Numbered from the stretch's first letter, positions 42,919 through 52,890 are shown. The stretch is DNA of 64,000 nt from Oscillospiraceae bacterium (GCA_021768185.1 JAETNP010000029.1:1-64000), one strand, 5' to 3'. Numbers and translations: made by a program. The notes: generated from the sequence alone by a model not told the origin.

Positions 42919-44207
42919 AAAGATGGATTACCGCCTGCCTGGCGGCTTTGACGGTCCTGGCGCTGGCATCCTGCGGCGGCAGCGCGGACCCCAAGAATCT
43001 GATAACGCAGGAGAATGAGGAGAAGCGGGTCGTCAACCTCTTCAGCCCCATGGAAAAAAGCAATCCGGAGGCGGAGAACGTGGCCCGGACAGCGGCGGAC
43101 CTGACGATCGCCATGGCGGAGGAAAAGCTGGGCGTCAGCGTGGACTACTGGACCTATACCGCGGAGGATTATCAGGACCGGACCTATGACGAGGTGGCTC
43201 TTGACCGGGCCCGCAACAATATGGACGACCTGTATCTGCTCAATCCGGACATCGTTCTGGCTCTGGGAGCGGAGGGAAAGCTGATGGACCTGTCGGGGCT
43301 GGACAGCGTCAAAAACCTGCGGGACATCATCCGCGTGGCCAATACGGTGGACGGCAAGCTGGTGGCCGTCCCCCAGGAGGTGGTGGCCTACGGGCTGTTT
43401 GTCAACGTGGACCTGTTCAAGCAGTACGGCCTGGACCTGCCCAACACTCCGGAGGAGTTTTTGGAGTGCTGCCGGGTCTTCAAGGAAAACGGGATCGACA
43501 CGCCCATCGGCGCCAACCGATGGTGGCTGGAGACCTTTGTCTTCGCCCTGGCTTACGCCGACTTGTACAACGGCGGGAACACGGAGGCGGAGGTCGCCGC
43601 CCTCAACAGCGGCGAGGCCAAGTACAGCGACTATATGCGTCCCGGCTTTGAATTTCTCCAGACCCTGATCGACCGGGGGTATATTGACGCGGAAAAGGCC
43701 CTGGTCAGCGAGGCCATCGAGGGCGAGGGCGCGGATTTCCTGGCGGGGAAGACCCCCATCGTCATGGCCTATTGGGGGGCGGCGAATACGGAGACCGCCT
43801 ACGGGAAGACAGATTTTGAGATGCAGGTCATCGGCTTTCCCAGCAGCCGGGGGCAGATGCCGGTGATGCCCATGACCGGCTGGGCCGTGGGCGCGGAGGC
43901 GGAACACGCCGAGGACGCCATGCGGGTGATGGACATCATCCTCTCCGACGAGGCGCTCCAGCTCTTTGCCGAGACCAACCGGGTCATCTCCCCCTCCAAG
44001 AACGTGAAGGTGGACTGTGTCCCCTCCCTGCGGCCCCTCAATGACCGCATCGAGGAGGGGGTGTACGTCCTGGGATCCAACGCGGGGATGAATGTGGAGC
44101 AGTGGGGCAACACCTGCCTCATCGTCCGGGACCTGCTGGGCGGCGCTACGGTGGAGGAGTGCATGGCCTCCTTTGACGCCCTCCAGGACGCGGCGGTACG
44201 CCAATAA
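42915..44207 (+). CDS. extracellular solute-binding lipoprotein (family 1)
   Basis: 430 residues; ATG overlaps the kinase stop (ATGA). Lipoprotein signal with lipobox LALASC (Cys about 20). A type I solute-binding protein fold is indicated by the hinge segment LVAVPQEVVAYGLFVNVDLFKQYGLDLPNTPEEFLE-type region near 140-180, and by the MPMTGWAVGAEAEHAEDAM segment near 320. No transporter permeases are adjacent. Sitting in an operon with a Cache-type hybrid kinase, it may act as the kinase's ligand receptor rather than in uptake. Confidence 0.87.
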   Translation: MKRWITACLAALTVLALASCGGSADPKNLITQENEEKRVVNLFSPMEKSNPEAENVARTAADLTIAMAEEKLGVSVDYWTYTAEDYQDRTYDEVALDRARNNMDDLYLLNPDIVLALGAEGKLMDLSGLDSVKNLRDIIRVANTVDGKLVAVPQEVVAYGLFVNVDLFKQYGLDLPNTPEEFLECCRVFKENGIDTPIGANRWWLETFVFALAYADLYNGGNTEAEVAALNSGEAKYSDYMRPGFEFLQTLIDRGYIDAEKALVSEAIEGEGADFLAGKTPIVMAYWGAANTETAYGKTDFEMQVIGFPSSRGQMPVMPMTGWAVGAEAEHAEDAMRVMDIILSDEALQLFAETNRVISPSKNVKVDCVPSLRPLNDRIEEGVYVLGSNAGMNVEQWGNTCLIVRDLLGGATVEECMASFDALQDAAVRQ

Positions 44208-44223
44208 AAGATCTACAGCCCAG

Positions 44224-44253
44224 GGGGCGGCTCTTTTGAGCCGCCCCTTTTTT
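44224..44253 (+). terminator. terminator after the kinase/lipoprotein operon
   Basis: GGGGCGGCTC (44224-44233), TTTT loop, GAGCCGCCCC (44238-44247), then TTTTTT. A textbook intrinsic terminator. Confidence 0.92.
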
Positions 44254-44335
44254 GCCGGCATGTGTGACCTTCGCGGCCCGAACGGTGTTTACAGGGGTGA
44301 AGGCCTTCCAACTGGATCGAGAGGGGGATGATGCC

Positions 44336-44896
44336 GTGGAGGACGAGCGGATCGTGGATCTGTTTCTGGCGCGGGATGAAAACGCCGTCCGCTGTGCCGC
44401 CGAGAAATATGGGCTCCGCCTGCGCGCTCTGGCCCTGCGCATCGCGGGAGAGGTGCAGACCGCCGAGGAGTGCGAGAACGACGCGTACCTGGCCGCCTGG
44501 AACGCCATCCCGCCTGCCGAGCCCCGGGACTACCTGTACGCCTTTCTGGCGCGGATCGTGCGGAACCTCGCCCTGAACCGCTGCCGGGACCGGGAGCGGC
44601 TGAAGCGGGCCGCCTTTGTCTCGGAGCTCAGCCGGGAGATGGAGGAGTGCATCCCCGCGCCGGACGATCTGGAGAGCCGGATGGACGACCTGGCGCTGCG
44701 GGAGGCGATCAACGGCTTTTTGGGGACGCTGGGGGAAGAGAAGCGGAACATCTTCCTGCGGCGGTACTGGTATCTGGATCCTGTGGCGGAGATTGCGAAG
44801 CGGTTCGGCATCTCGCAGAGCAAGGTCAAGACCACGCTGTTCCGCGTCAGGAAGCAGCTGCGGGAATACTTGGAGAAAGAAGGTTACACACTATGA
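44336..44896 (+). CDS. ECF-type RNA polymerase sigma factor
   Basis: 186 residues with GTG at 44336 behind GAGAGGGGG; the frame is open upstream, so an earlier start is possible. Region 2 (ARDENAVRCAAEKYGLRLRALALRIAG, then AWNAIPPAEP) and region 4 (LGEEKRNIFLRRYWYLDPVAEIAKRFGIS) are clear. It overlaps the next gene (ATGA), a membrane protein that may be its anti-sigma partner. Confidence 0.88.
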   Translation: MEDERIVDLFLARDENAVRCAAEKYGLRLRALALRIAGEVQTAEECENDAYLAAWNAIPPAEPRDYLYAFLARIVRNLALNRCRDRERLKRAAFVSELSREMEECIPAPDDLESRMDDLALREAINGFLGTLGEEKRNIFLRRYWYLDPVAEIAKRFGISQSKVKTTLFRVRKQLREYLEKEGYTL

Positions 44897-45714
44897 GAGG
44901 CAACGAATTTTTGGATAAAATGGAGCTGATCGATCCCGCCTACATCGAGGCGGCGGACGCCGCGCCGAAGGAGAAGAGAACGGTCTGGACAGGCTGGCGG
45001 GCCGTCGTGGCGGCGTGTCTTTGCGTGGTGCTGCTGGCGGGGACCGCGATGGCGGTCAGCGGAGCGGGAACGTGGCTGGTAGGGTTTCTCAGCAGCGAGG
45101 AAAACGTTGGTACTGGGTATGAATTGAGCGCCAATATCGGAAGATTCCCAACCTCTGCACTGTCGGAGAATCTTCAGGCGGTCAGCGAAGAGATCATTCG
45201 GCAATTTCAGCAGCTTGAAACCGGTGTATACGCTGGGGATTGGGGGCCGGAGTGTTGGGTAAATCGGGACTTTTCGGCGGATGAGGCATGGGAGTTTATC
45301 GGGTTGGAATCTATGCAGAAAACGCCCTGGGATCTGGAGGAGTGTTTCGATATGCTGACGATCTGTGGAAGCAGTACCGGGGAGATTGAAAGGATCCTGA
45401 TCTTTACGGGTTATCAGATGGGAGATATACGCTTACAGGCCGATGCGGAGATTTACACGGAGAATTATACCGGCGAACTACGGAAAACCATGCGTACAAT
45501 AGGAAGTGACGTCCGTTTTGCGGAGACATTCCTCCCCACACCCAGCGGGAATAGTTGTCAAGTCATATCCTCCAGCGTCAACGAGCTGGGCAGGTTAGAC
45601 CTGACGGGGTATCTGGTGGAAAACAGCGTGCTCTACCAGCTGCACATATCCTATCAAGAGCCGGACGCCGCCCGGGCGGAGGAGCTGCTCCGCCAGTGGG
45701 CGGACATGTTCTGA
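44893..45714 (+). CDS. membrane protein paired with an ECF sigma factor (possible anti-sigma)
   Basis: 273 residues. A short cytoplasmic N-terminus (1-35, with NEFLDKMELIDPAYIEAAD) is followed by one membrane helix (about 36-56) and an extracytoplasmic domain of about 215 residues of no recognised family. The arrangement (sigma gene, overlapping gene, one membrane pass) is that of anti-sigma factors, and the N-terminal motif recurs in proteins next to Clostridial ECF genes. Base composition drops from 45100 on, which suggests a faster-evolving outer domain. Confidence 0.75.
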   Translation: MRGNEFLDKMELIDPAYIEAADAAPKEKRTVWTGWRAVVAACLCVVLLAGTAMAVSGAGTWLVGFLSSEENVGTGYELSANIGRFPTSALSENLQAVSEEIIRQFQQLETGVYAGDWGPECWVNRDFSADEAWEFIGLESMQKTPWDLEECFDMLTICGSSTGEIERILIFTGYQMGDIRLQADAEIYTENYTGELRKTMRTIGSDVRFAETFLPTPSGNSCQVISSSVNELGRLDLTGYLVENSVLYQLHISYQEPDAARAEELLRQWADMF

Positions 45715-45717
45715 CTC

Positions 45718-45746
45718 TTGCCAACAGGCAGCGAAAATGGTATAAT
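45718..45746 (+). promoter_or_regulatory. ppk promoter
   Basis: -35 TTGCCA (45718-45723), 17-bp spacer, -10 TATAAT (45741-45746), 31 bases before the ppk start. Confidence 0.8.
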
Positions 45747-45777
45747 GCTCCCACAAAGATAAAGGGAGCGTGATCCC

Positions 45778-47919
45778 ATGCCGGTCCTGCCGCAGGAGCA
45801 TGAACAAAAAAATTATTCCTACACCCAGAGCCGGGAACTGAGCTGGCTCCGGTTCAACCGCCGGGTGCTGGAGGAGGCGGGGGACGAGACGGTGCCCCTG
45901 CTGGAGCGGTTGAAGTTCATTTCTATTTTTACCAGCAATCTGGACGAATTCTTCATGGTCCGTGTGGGGAACCTGTTCGACCTGAGCTTGGTGTCCCCGG
46001 AGGAGACGGACAACAAGACGGGCCTGACCCCCGCCGGACAGCTGTCGGAAATTTACAGCGTGATCCCCGGGCTCATTGAAATCAAAAACCGCCTGTACGC
46101 CGACGTGGCGGCCCTGCTGCGCCGGGAGGGGGTCTGCGACCTGGCCATGGAGGAGCTGTCGGCGGAGGAGCGGAAATTTGTCAGCACCTACTATAAGGCG
46201 AAGATCCTGCCGGTGCTGTCCCCCCAGATCGTGGACGCCCGGCACCCCTTCCCCCACCTGGCCAACAAGGCGCTGTATGCGGCGGGGCTGATGCGCAGCC
46301 GGAAGGGGACGGCGTCACTGGGCTTCCTGCCGGTCCCGGCGGGACTTCCGGCAATCCTCTCCATGCCGGGGGACCCGGGGCGGTTCATCCGGATGGAGAC
46401 CATCCTGCTCCACTACGCACCGTCCCTTTTCGGGGAGTACAAGCTGGAGAGCAGCTGCGTTCTGTGCGTCACCCGGAACGCGGATCTGAATCTGGATGCG
46501 GAGCTGCTGGAGGAGAGCGGGGAGGACATCCGCAGCCGCATGAGCAAGATCCTCAAAAAGCGGGCCAGCCAGTCCGCCGTGCGTCTGGAACTGTCGAAGA
46601 AGATGAGCGGCGAGTTCATGCGCCTGCTGAAGGGCCGTATCGGCCTGGAGAACCGGCAGATCTACGTGGACCAGTCGCCTTTGGATATGCACTATGTTTT
46701 CGACCTTTTCAAGACGCTGCCGCCGGAGAAGGCCGGGCCGCTGAGCTTCCCGCCCTACCGTCCCCGGTGGCCGGAGGACCTGGACCGGTCCGCCAGCATT
46801 ATCGACCAGGTCCGGGTGCGGGACAAGCTGCTGTTCTTCCCCTTTGATGGGGTGGACCCCTTCCTGCAGCTGCTGGAGGAGGCGGCGGCCCGGCCGGACG
46901 TGGTTTCCATCCGCATCACCATCTACCGCCTGGCCAGCTCCTCCAAGGTGGCCCACATCCTCTGCAAGGCGGCGGAGAACGGCAAGGAGGTCACGGTGCT
47001 CATGGAGCTCCGGGCCCGCTTTGACGAGGCCAACAACATCTCCTGGTCCCGCCTGCTGGAGGATTCCGGGTGCAAGGTGATCTATGGTGTGGAGGAGTAC
47101 AAGTGCCACAGCAAGATCTGCCTCATCACGCTGCGGAAGGGGGATAGGCTTGGCTACGTCACCCAGATCGGCACCGGGAATTACAACGAGCACACCAACG
47201 AGCAGTATACGGACCTGAGCCTCATGACCGCCAACGAGGAGATCGGACAGGACGGCGCGGCTTTCTTCCAGAACATGCTGGTGGGAAACCTGGAGGGGAC
47301 CTACCGCCATCTGCTGACGGCTCCCGCGGGGATCAAGCCCCGGCTGCTGGAGCTCATCGACCGGGAAATCGCCAAAGGGCCGGAGGGCTATATCTGTGTG
47401 AAGGCTAACGCCATGACCGAGCGGGAGGTCATCGACAAACTGGTGGAGGCGTCCCAGGCGGGGGTCCAGGTACAGCTGATCCTGCGGGGCATCTGCTGTA
47501 TGCGTCCGGGCATTGCCGCCCAGACGGAGAACATCCATGTGACCAGCATCGTGGGCCGGTATCTGGAGCACAGCCGGATCTACCGCTTCGGGCGTGGAAA
47601 GGATATACAGCTGTTCATCGCCTCCGCGGACCTCATGACCCGGAATCTGAACCACCGGGTAGAGATTGCCTGTCCGGTGTACGACCCGGAGGTGAAGGAG
47701 ATGCTCTTAAAGATCCTCCACACTCAGCTGGAGGACAACGTGAAGGCCAGCTCCCTGCTGCCGGACGGCTCCTACTGCCGGAAGGTCAATACGCTGGAGC
47801 CCAGCAGCAGCCAGGAGGTCTTTATGGCGGAGACGCTTCACCGTCCCTCTGCCGCTCCGCCGGAGAAGCCGGACGCGCTTCACCGCCTGCTGGGTGGCCT
47901 GCGGGGAAGAAGAAAATAA
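45778..47919 (+). CDS. ppk1: polyphosphate kinase 1
   Basis: 713 residues, full length for PPK1. N-domain (SRELSWLRFNRRVLEEA, FTSNLDEFFMVRVGNL), middle domain (KAKILPVLSPQIVD, HPFPHLANKAL) and two catalytic phospholipase-D-like C domains: YKCHSKICLI contains the autophosphorylated His, followed by IGTGNYNEHTNEQYTDLS and GICCMRPG. It polymerises ATP gamma-phosphate into polyphosphate. Single-gene unit with its own promoter. Confidence 0.96.
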   Translation: MPVLPQEHEQKNYSYTQSRELSWLRFNRRVLEEAGDETVPLLERLKFISIFTSNLDEFFMVRVGNLFDLSLVSPEETDNKTGLTPAGQLSEIYSVIPGLIEIKNRLYADVAALLRREGVCDLAMEELSAEERKFVSTYYKAKILPVLSPQIVDARHPFPHLANKALYAAGLMRSRKGTASLGFLPVPAGLPAILSMPGDPGRFIRMETILLHYAPSLFGEYKLESSCVLCVTRNADLNLDAELLEESGEDIRSRMSKILKKRASQSAVRLELSKKMSGEFMRLLKGRIGLENRQIYVDQSPLDMHYVFDLFKTLPPEKAGPLSFPPYRPRWPEDLDRSASIIDQVRVRDKLLFFPFDGVDPFLQLLEEAAARPDVVSIRITIYRLASSSKVAHILCKAAENGKEVTVLMELRARFDEANNISWSRLLEDSGCKVIYGVEEYKCHSKICLITLRKGDRLGYVTQIGTGNYNEHTNEQYTDLSLMTANEEIGQDGAAFFQNMLVGNLEGTYRHLLTAPAGIKPRLLELIDREIAKGPEGYICVKANAMTEREVIDKLVEASQAGVQVQLILRGICCMRPGIAAQTENIHVTSIVGRYLEHSRIYRFGRGKDIQLFIASADLMTRNLNHRVEIACPVYDPEVKEMLLKILHTQLEDNVKASSLLPDGSYCRKVNTLEPSSSQEVFMAETLHRPSAAPPEKPDALHRLLGGLRGRRK

Positions 47920-47971
47920 GAAAACGAACGGCCAGGGCGTGGGATGGGTTCCCGACGCCCTGGCCGCATAT

Positions 47972-48532
47972 TCAGGAAAAACGCTCCTTGTCCCGTGCAA
48001 TCTGCTTGGCGTAGCGCTCCTCTTCGGAGAAGACGCAGCCGCAGTACTTCTGCATGTAGAGCCCCAACTCCCGGGCCGTGGTCTGCCCCTGTCGGAAGCC
48101 TGGGCGGAAGTCCCGGTAGAGAAATTCCACGCCGTATCGCTCCGCCAGTTCTTCCGCCGTCCGGCGGATGCCCTCGTGGTCCTGATAGGGGCTGACCAGC
48201 AGGGTGGTGGAGAAATGGGAAAAGCCATGCCCGGCGGCGTACCGGGCGGTCTCCTCCAGACGGCAGGTGTAGCAGTGTCCGCACCGGTGGTCCAGATCTC
48301 CTGCCACCGCCCGGACGAAGTCCCGCAGACCGTAGTCGTCGCGGACGATCAGCTCCAGACCGATAGACTTGTCATATTCGACCAGCGTGTCCCGCCGGGC
48401 TTTGTACTCCTGGTAGGGGTGGATGTTGGGATTGTACCAGAAGCTCACCGGCTCGATGCCCTCACCCCGCAGGGAATCAACGCAGTAGACGCTGCACGGG
48501 GCGCAGCAGGTGTGTAACAGCAGTCGTTCCAT
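47972..48532 (-). CDS. queH: epoxyqueuosine reductase QueH
   Basis: 186 residues, ATG at 48532. Cysteine motifs LLHTCCAPCSVYC at the N-terminus, CGHCYTCRL in the middle and YCGCVFSEEER at the C-terminus are diagnostic of QueH, the Fe-S enzyme that reduces epoxyqueuosine to queuosine in tRNA in place of QueG. It converges with ppk. No other queuosine genes are in the window. Confidence 0.93.
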   Translation of the reverse strand: MERLLLHTCCAPCSVYCVDSLRGEGIEPVSFWYNPNIHPYQEYKARRDTLVEYDKSIGLELIVRDDYGLRDFVRAVAGDLDHRCGHCYTCRLEETARYAAGHGFSHFSTTLLVSPYQDHEGIRRTAEELAERYGVEFLYRDFRPGFRQGQTTARELGLYMQKYCGCVFSEEERYAKQIARDKERFS

Positions 48533-48755
48533 AGGAAAAACCTCGACTTCTATTTTTATCATAATGCCTCACGCCACAGTGTGATCATACTGTGACGGAA
48601 ATACGCATTATAACAATGTCTGAATTTCGATCAACTGGCGGATACACGCCGTTTTATCGAAATTGCGGGTTTACAGCCCGTAAGTAAACCGCAGCACGGT
48701 TTATTCAGCAGATACTATCATAACACAGCCTGCTGCCATTGTCAAAGCGGCGGCA

Positions 48756-50706
48756 TTGAAGCAGCAGTATGGGGCTGTCAGGCACCAGTCAGCCTGTGGC
48801 ATCTACTACACCAGCCAATCCACCTATCCACCCCGATATTACCAGCGCATTGCTATCAACCGCACGGTGGACGCCATTGCCAGAGGACAGCGGCGCCTGC
48901 TGCTGGTCATGGCAACGGGAACCGGAAAGACCTATACGGCTTTTCAGATCGTTTATCGCCTGCTGAGAAGCGGCTTAAAGCGAAAGGTCCTCTATCTGGC
49001 CGACCGCAATATTCTGGTGGACCAGTCCATCGAGCAGGATTTTTCCCCGTTGGAAAAAACCATCCACAAAATCAACTTTGCGAAAGACGATCCCGTCACG
49101 ATTACCTCTTATGAGGTCTATTTCTCTCTTTATCAGCAGCTCACCGGGGATAACAGCTCCGATGATGCGGAAGCGGCGGAGGATGACACAGTTTCCCGGC
49201 TTGCCGCACTCTTTCAGAAGGACTTCTTTGATCTTGTCATTGTGGACGAGTGCCACCGCGGGTCCGCCAAAAAAGACAGCAGCTGGCGCAAGATTCTGGA
49301 GTATTTCTCTTCCGCTGCGCAGATTGGCATGACGGCCACCCCCAAGGAAACAAAGTACGTTTCCAATATCGACTACTTTGGGGAAGCGGTCTATACCTAC
49401 AGCCTCCGGGAAGGGATTGAGGACGGTTTCCTCGCCCCCTTCAAGGTCATCAATGTCACCACGGATATCGGTGAGGGCTGGCGACCCTGTAAGGGACAGC
49501 TTGACATCTTTGGCAAAGAGATTCCCGACCGCATTTACACCAACAGCGACTACGACTACAACATTATCATTGAGGATCGTATTCAGCAGGTAGCCGCCGA
49601 GATTACCCGGTATTTGAAAAGCACGGACCGGATGGCCAAGACCATTGTGTTCTGCGCCACCGAGGACGCCGCCCTGCGGATGCGGGACGCGCTGGCGAAG
49701 CTGAATCCCGACATGATGAAAGAAAACCCGGACTATGTGACGCGCATTACCGGGAGCGACACCGTAGGGAAGAGCAAGCTGAAGTATTTTATCTCCCCGT
49801 CCAAAGAGGGCCCCGTCATTGCCACTACTTCCAAGCTGCTCTCCACCGGAGCGGACTGTAAGATGACCAAGCTGATTGTCCTGGACCAGATGATCGGCTC
49901 CATGACGGAGTTCAAGCAGATCATCGGACGGGGAACCCGCCTGCGGGAGAAGGATGGCAAGACCCATTTTGTGGTGATGGATTTCCGCAATGTGACCTGG
50001 CTGTTTGCCGACCCGGACTGGGACGGTCCCATTGAGCAGGCCCCGGACTTTGACCCCAACGCCGCCCCGCCTGCCGGCAGTCCGATGCCAGACACAGGCA
50101 CTCCGCCGCCCACCGGCGGCACATACAAGCCTGTTGTAGATGTCAACGGCTGCAAGGTGGAGATCATCCACAAAACGGTGTCCATCTATGACACCAACGG
50201 CAAGCTGCTCCGTCAGGAGAGCATCATTGATTACACCAAGGAAAATGTCCGGGGGGGAATACGCTTCCCTGGACAACTTCATCCGGCAGTGGACCGCGGA
50301 GGAGAAGAAGGAGAAGATACGGGACCTTCTCCGGGAGCGGGGCATCGACTTGGAGGCCCTCAAGGCGGAGCAAAACATGACCGATGTGGACGATTTTGAT
50401 TTTATCTGCCACATCGCATTTGACAAAAAGCCCCTGACCCGCCGGGAGCGGGCCAGCAACGTGAAAAAGCGGGACTTTTTGAGCAAGTACAGCGGCGCGG
50501 CGCGGGAAGTCCTGGAAACCCTTTTGGACAAGTAGATGAATCTCGGCATCTATGAGCTGGAAAAGGCGGAGATTCTAAAGCTGGACCCTTTCACCAAACT
50601 GGGAAAGCCCGCCAAAATCGCCGCCTATTTTGGCGGAAAGGCCGGGTATTTCCAGGCCGTCAAGGAATTGGAAGACGCCCTGTATATAGAAAATGAGGCA
50701 GGATAA
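48756..50706 (+). pseudogene. hsdR: decayed type I restriction subunit HsdR
   Basis: From RYYQRIAINRTVDAI (about 48834) the frame matches the HsdR motor: Walker A VMATGTGKTYTAFQ, DEAD-like VDECHRGS, SF2 TATPKETKY and IIGRGTRLRE. The N-terminal nuclease domain (about 190 residues in homologues) is missing; sequence upstream of 48834 does not match. At a run of seven G (50252-50258) the frame shifts; the native frame resumes as EYASLDNFIRQW. At 50533-50535 an in-frame TAG replaces the expected codon (LLDK-stop-MNLGIYELEK), after which the true C-terminus continues to 50706. Three independent lesions, so restriction activity should be lost. Confidence 0.88.
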
Positions 50707-50709
50707 GCA

Positions 50710-52380
50710 ATGAGCAATCTATCAGGTTTTGTAAAGCGCCTGCGGGACATCATGCGCAATGACGCAGGCATTAACGGCGACGCCCAGCGCATTGAACAGA
50801 TCACTTGGCTGCTGTTTTTGAAAGTCTACGACACAAAGGAGCAGGACTGGGAGTTTGATGATGAGAACTATCAGTCCATTATCCCGGAGCCCTGCCGCTG
50901 GGCAAGCTGGGCTCACGATGATAAGTCCGGCTCCGCTATGACCGGCGAGACGCTTCTGGAGTTCGTCAACAACACCCTGTTCCCAACGCTGAAGCGGCTT
51001 CCGGTGAATGCGGACACGTCCGTCAAACAGGCCATCGTGCAGACCACCTTTGCCGACGCCAACAACTATATGAAGGACGGCGTTCTGCTCCGCCAGGTCA
51101 TCAACGTGATTGACGAGCTGGACCTGAGCGACTATGAGGAAAACCATGCCTTCGGTGAGATTTACGAATCCATTTTGAAGGAACTGCAAAGCGCCGGGTC
51201 CGCCGGTGAGTTTTACACACCCCGGGCTGTCACCGACTTTATGGCACAGATGATTCGCCCCCGGATCGGCGAGCGTATGGCGGATTTCGCCTGCGGCACC
51301 GGCGGCTTTATTACAAGCTGGCTCAAGGAGCTGCAAAAACAGGTTCAATGCACAGCCGACGCTAAGAAGTACGGGGAATCCATCTATGGCATTGAGAAGA
51401 AGCAGTTCCCCTATATGCTGTGTATCACCAATCTGTTGCTGCACGATTTGGACCTGCCCCAGGTATACCATGAAAATTCCCTCCTGCGGGATGTGCTGGA
51501 CTACACCGAGGAGGACCAGTTCAATGTTATCCTGATGAATCCGCCTTATGGCGGCAGCGAAAAAGCCGACGTGAAGAACCATTTCCCCAACGACCTGGCC
51601 AGCAGCGAGACGGCGGATCTGTTTATGTCCGTCATTATGTACCGGCTGGCGAAGGGGGGCCGGGCTGCTGTTATCCTGCCGGACGGCTTTCTGTTTGGCA
51701 CAGATAACGCAAAGGTGAACATTAAGAAAAAGCTGCTGGGAGAGTTCAATCTGCATACGGTTATCCGTATGCCCGGCAGCGTGTTCTCCCCCTACACCTC
51801 CATCACCACCAATATCCTGTTTTTTGACCGCACCGGCCCTACGGAGGAAACCTGGTTTTACCGCCTGGATATGCCGGAGGGGTACAAGCATTTCAGCAAG
51901 ACCAAGCCTATGAAGCTGGAGCATTTTGCCCCGGCTGTGGAGTGGTGGAATGACCGGCGGGAGCTGGCCGTGGACGGGTTCGACAAGGCAAAAAAATTCA
52001 CCGCCCGGCAGCTGGCGGAGGAGCTTGGCTACAACCTGGATCAGTGCGGCTATCCCCATGAGGAGGAGGAAATCCTGGCTCCGCTGGACCTGATTCAGCG
52101 GTATGAGGAGGAGCGGGCCTCGCTGAATGCCGAGATCGACCGGGTGCTGGCGGAGATCACCACGATTATGAACGGAACGAGGGATACACCTTCGATTATT
52201 GATGGAAATCATTCATGGAGTCGTCTTGATGATTTCAACAAGCGTTTCCTCATTGATATGCAGAAGTCTCTTTTGCAGTGGGCCATTCAGGGCAAGCTGG
52301 TGGAGCAGCGTTCGGAGGAGGGAACGGCGGAGGAATTGTACCGGCAAATCCAAGAAGAGAAGCGGCGGCTTTGCATTTAA
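50710..52380 (+). CDS. hsdM: type I DNA methyltransferase HsdM, running into an hsdS remnant
   Basis: Residues 1-about 495 are a complete HsdM: N-terminal helical domain (FVKRLRDIMRNDAGINGDAQ), SAM motif FACGTGGFITSW and catalytic NPPYGG in the N6-adenine group. It should end near ITTIMNGT, but no stop follows. The frame continues into the first HsdS segment (MQKSLLQWAIQGKLVEQ, from 52258) and ends at 52380. This adds about 50 foreign residues. The methyltransferase core looks intact; without a working specificity subunit it should not be targeted. Confidence 0.88.
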   Translation: MSNLSGFVKRLRDIMRNDAGINGDAQRIEQITWLLFLKVYDTKEQDWEFDDENYQSIIPEPCRWASWAHDDKSGSAMTGETLLEFVNNTLFPTLKRLPVNADTSVKQAIVQTTFADANNYMKDGVLLRQVINVIDELDLSDYEENHAFGEIYESILKELQSAGSAGEFYTPRAVTDFMAQMIRPRIGERMADFACGTGGFITSWLKELQKQVQCTADAKKYGESIYGIEKKQFPYMLCITNLLLHDLDLPQVYHENSLLRDVLDYTEEDQFNVILMNPPYGGSEKADVKNHFPNDLASSETADLFMSVIMYRLAKGGRAAVILPDGFLFGTDNAKVNIKKKLLGEFNLHTVIRMPGSVFSPYTSITTNILFFDRTGPTEETWFYRLDMPEGYKHFSKTKPMKLEHFAPAVEWWNDRRELAVDGFDKAKKFTARQLAEELGYNLDQCGYPHEEEEILAPLDLIQRYEEERASLNAEIDRVLAEITTIMNGTRDTPSIIDGNHSWSRLDDFNKRFLIDMQKSLLQWAIQGKLVEQRSEEGTAEELYRQIQEEKRRLCI

Positions 52381-52825
52381 GAGTACAAATTATACTACTG
52401 ATGGCGTCCGTGTAGTTAGAATTTCTGACTTTAATGAACTCGGTTTTGTGAATGACAAAATTGTACGGCACCCCTATGATGAATCTTTGAGTTCATATGT
52501 TTTGGAAGCGAAAAACATTTTGCTATGTATGACAGGTGGGACGGTTGGAAAAAGCCTTTTTGTAACTGAAACAAACGAAAAAATGGTTGTAAATCAACGA
52601 GTTGCAACCATTAAAGTGCAAGTAGCTTTGCCGGAGTATGTTTATCAAGTGATTTTAGCCCCTGTCACACAAAAGGTAATACAATACAGTAAGAATTCTA
52701 CTAACGACAATATTTCAATTGATACAATCAAAGACTTTTTAATTCCGTTTCCGCCCCTCGCCGAGCAAAAGCGCATCGTGGCCAAGCTGGAGGAACTGCT
52801 GCCGCTGTGTGAGCGGCTGAAATGA
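52258..52825 (+). pseudogene. hsdS: hsdS remnant lacking the first target-recognition domain
   Basis: An N-terminal conserved segment (52258-52375, frame of hsdM) is followed directly, in a different frame, by a target-recognition domain beginning GFAFKSTNYTTDGVRVVRIS and ending with the conserved helix PPLAEQKRIVAKLEELLPLCERLK. A normal HsdS has two recognition domains and two conserved regions. The first recognition domain and the central region are missing at a junction near 52372, and the frames no longer join. The recognition domain is AT-richer than its surroundings, as is usual for these exchanged segments. Confidence 0.82.
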
Positions 52826-52846
52826 TTAGGTGATGCTATAACACAA

Positions 52847-52886
52847 AACACGGATAATTACCAAACGGTGAACCATCCGTGTTTTT
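52847..52886 (+). terminator. terminator after the hsd locus
   Basis: AACACGGAT (52847-52855) pairs with ATCCGTGTT (52875-52883), followed by TTTG. Confidence 0.75.
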
Positions 52887-52890
52887 GTTA

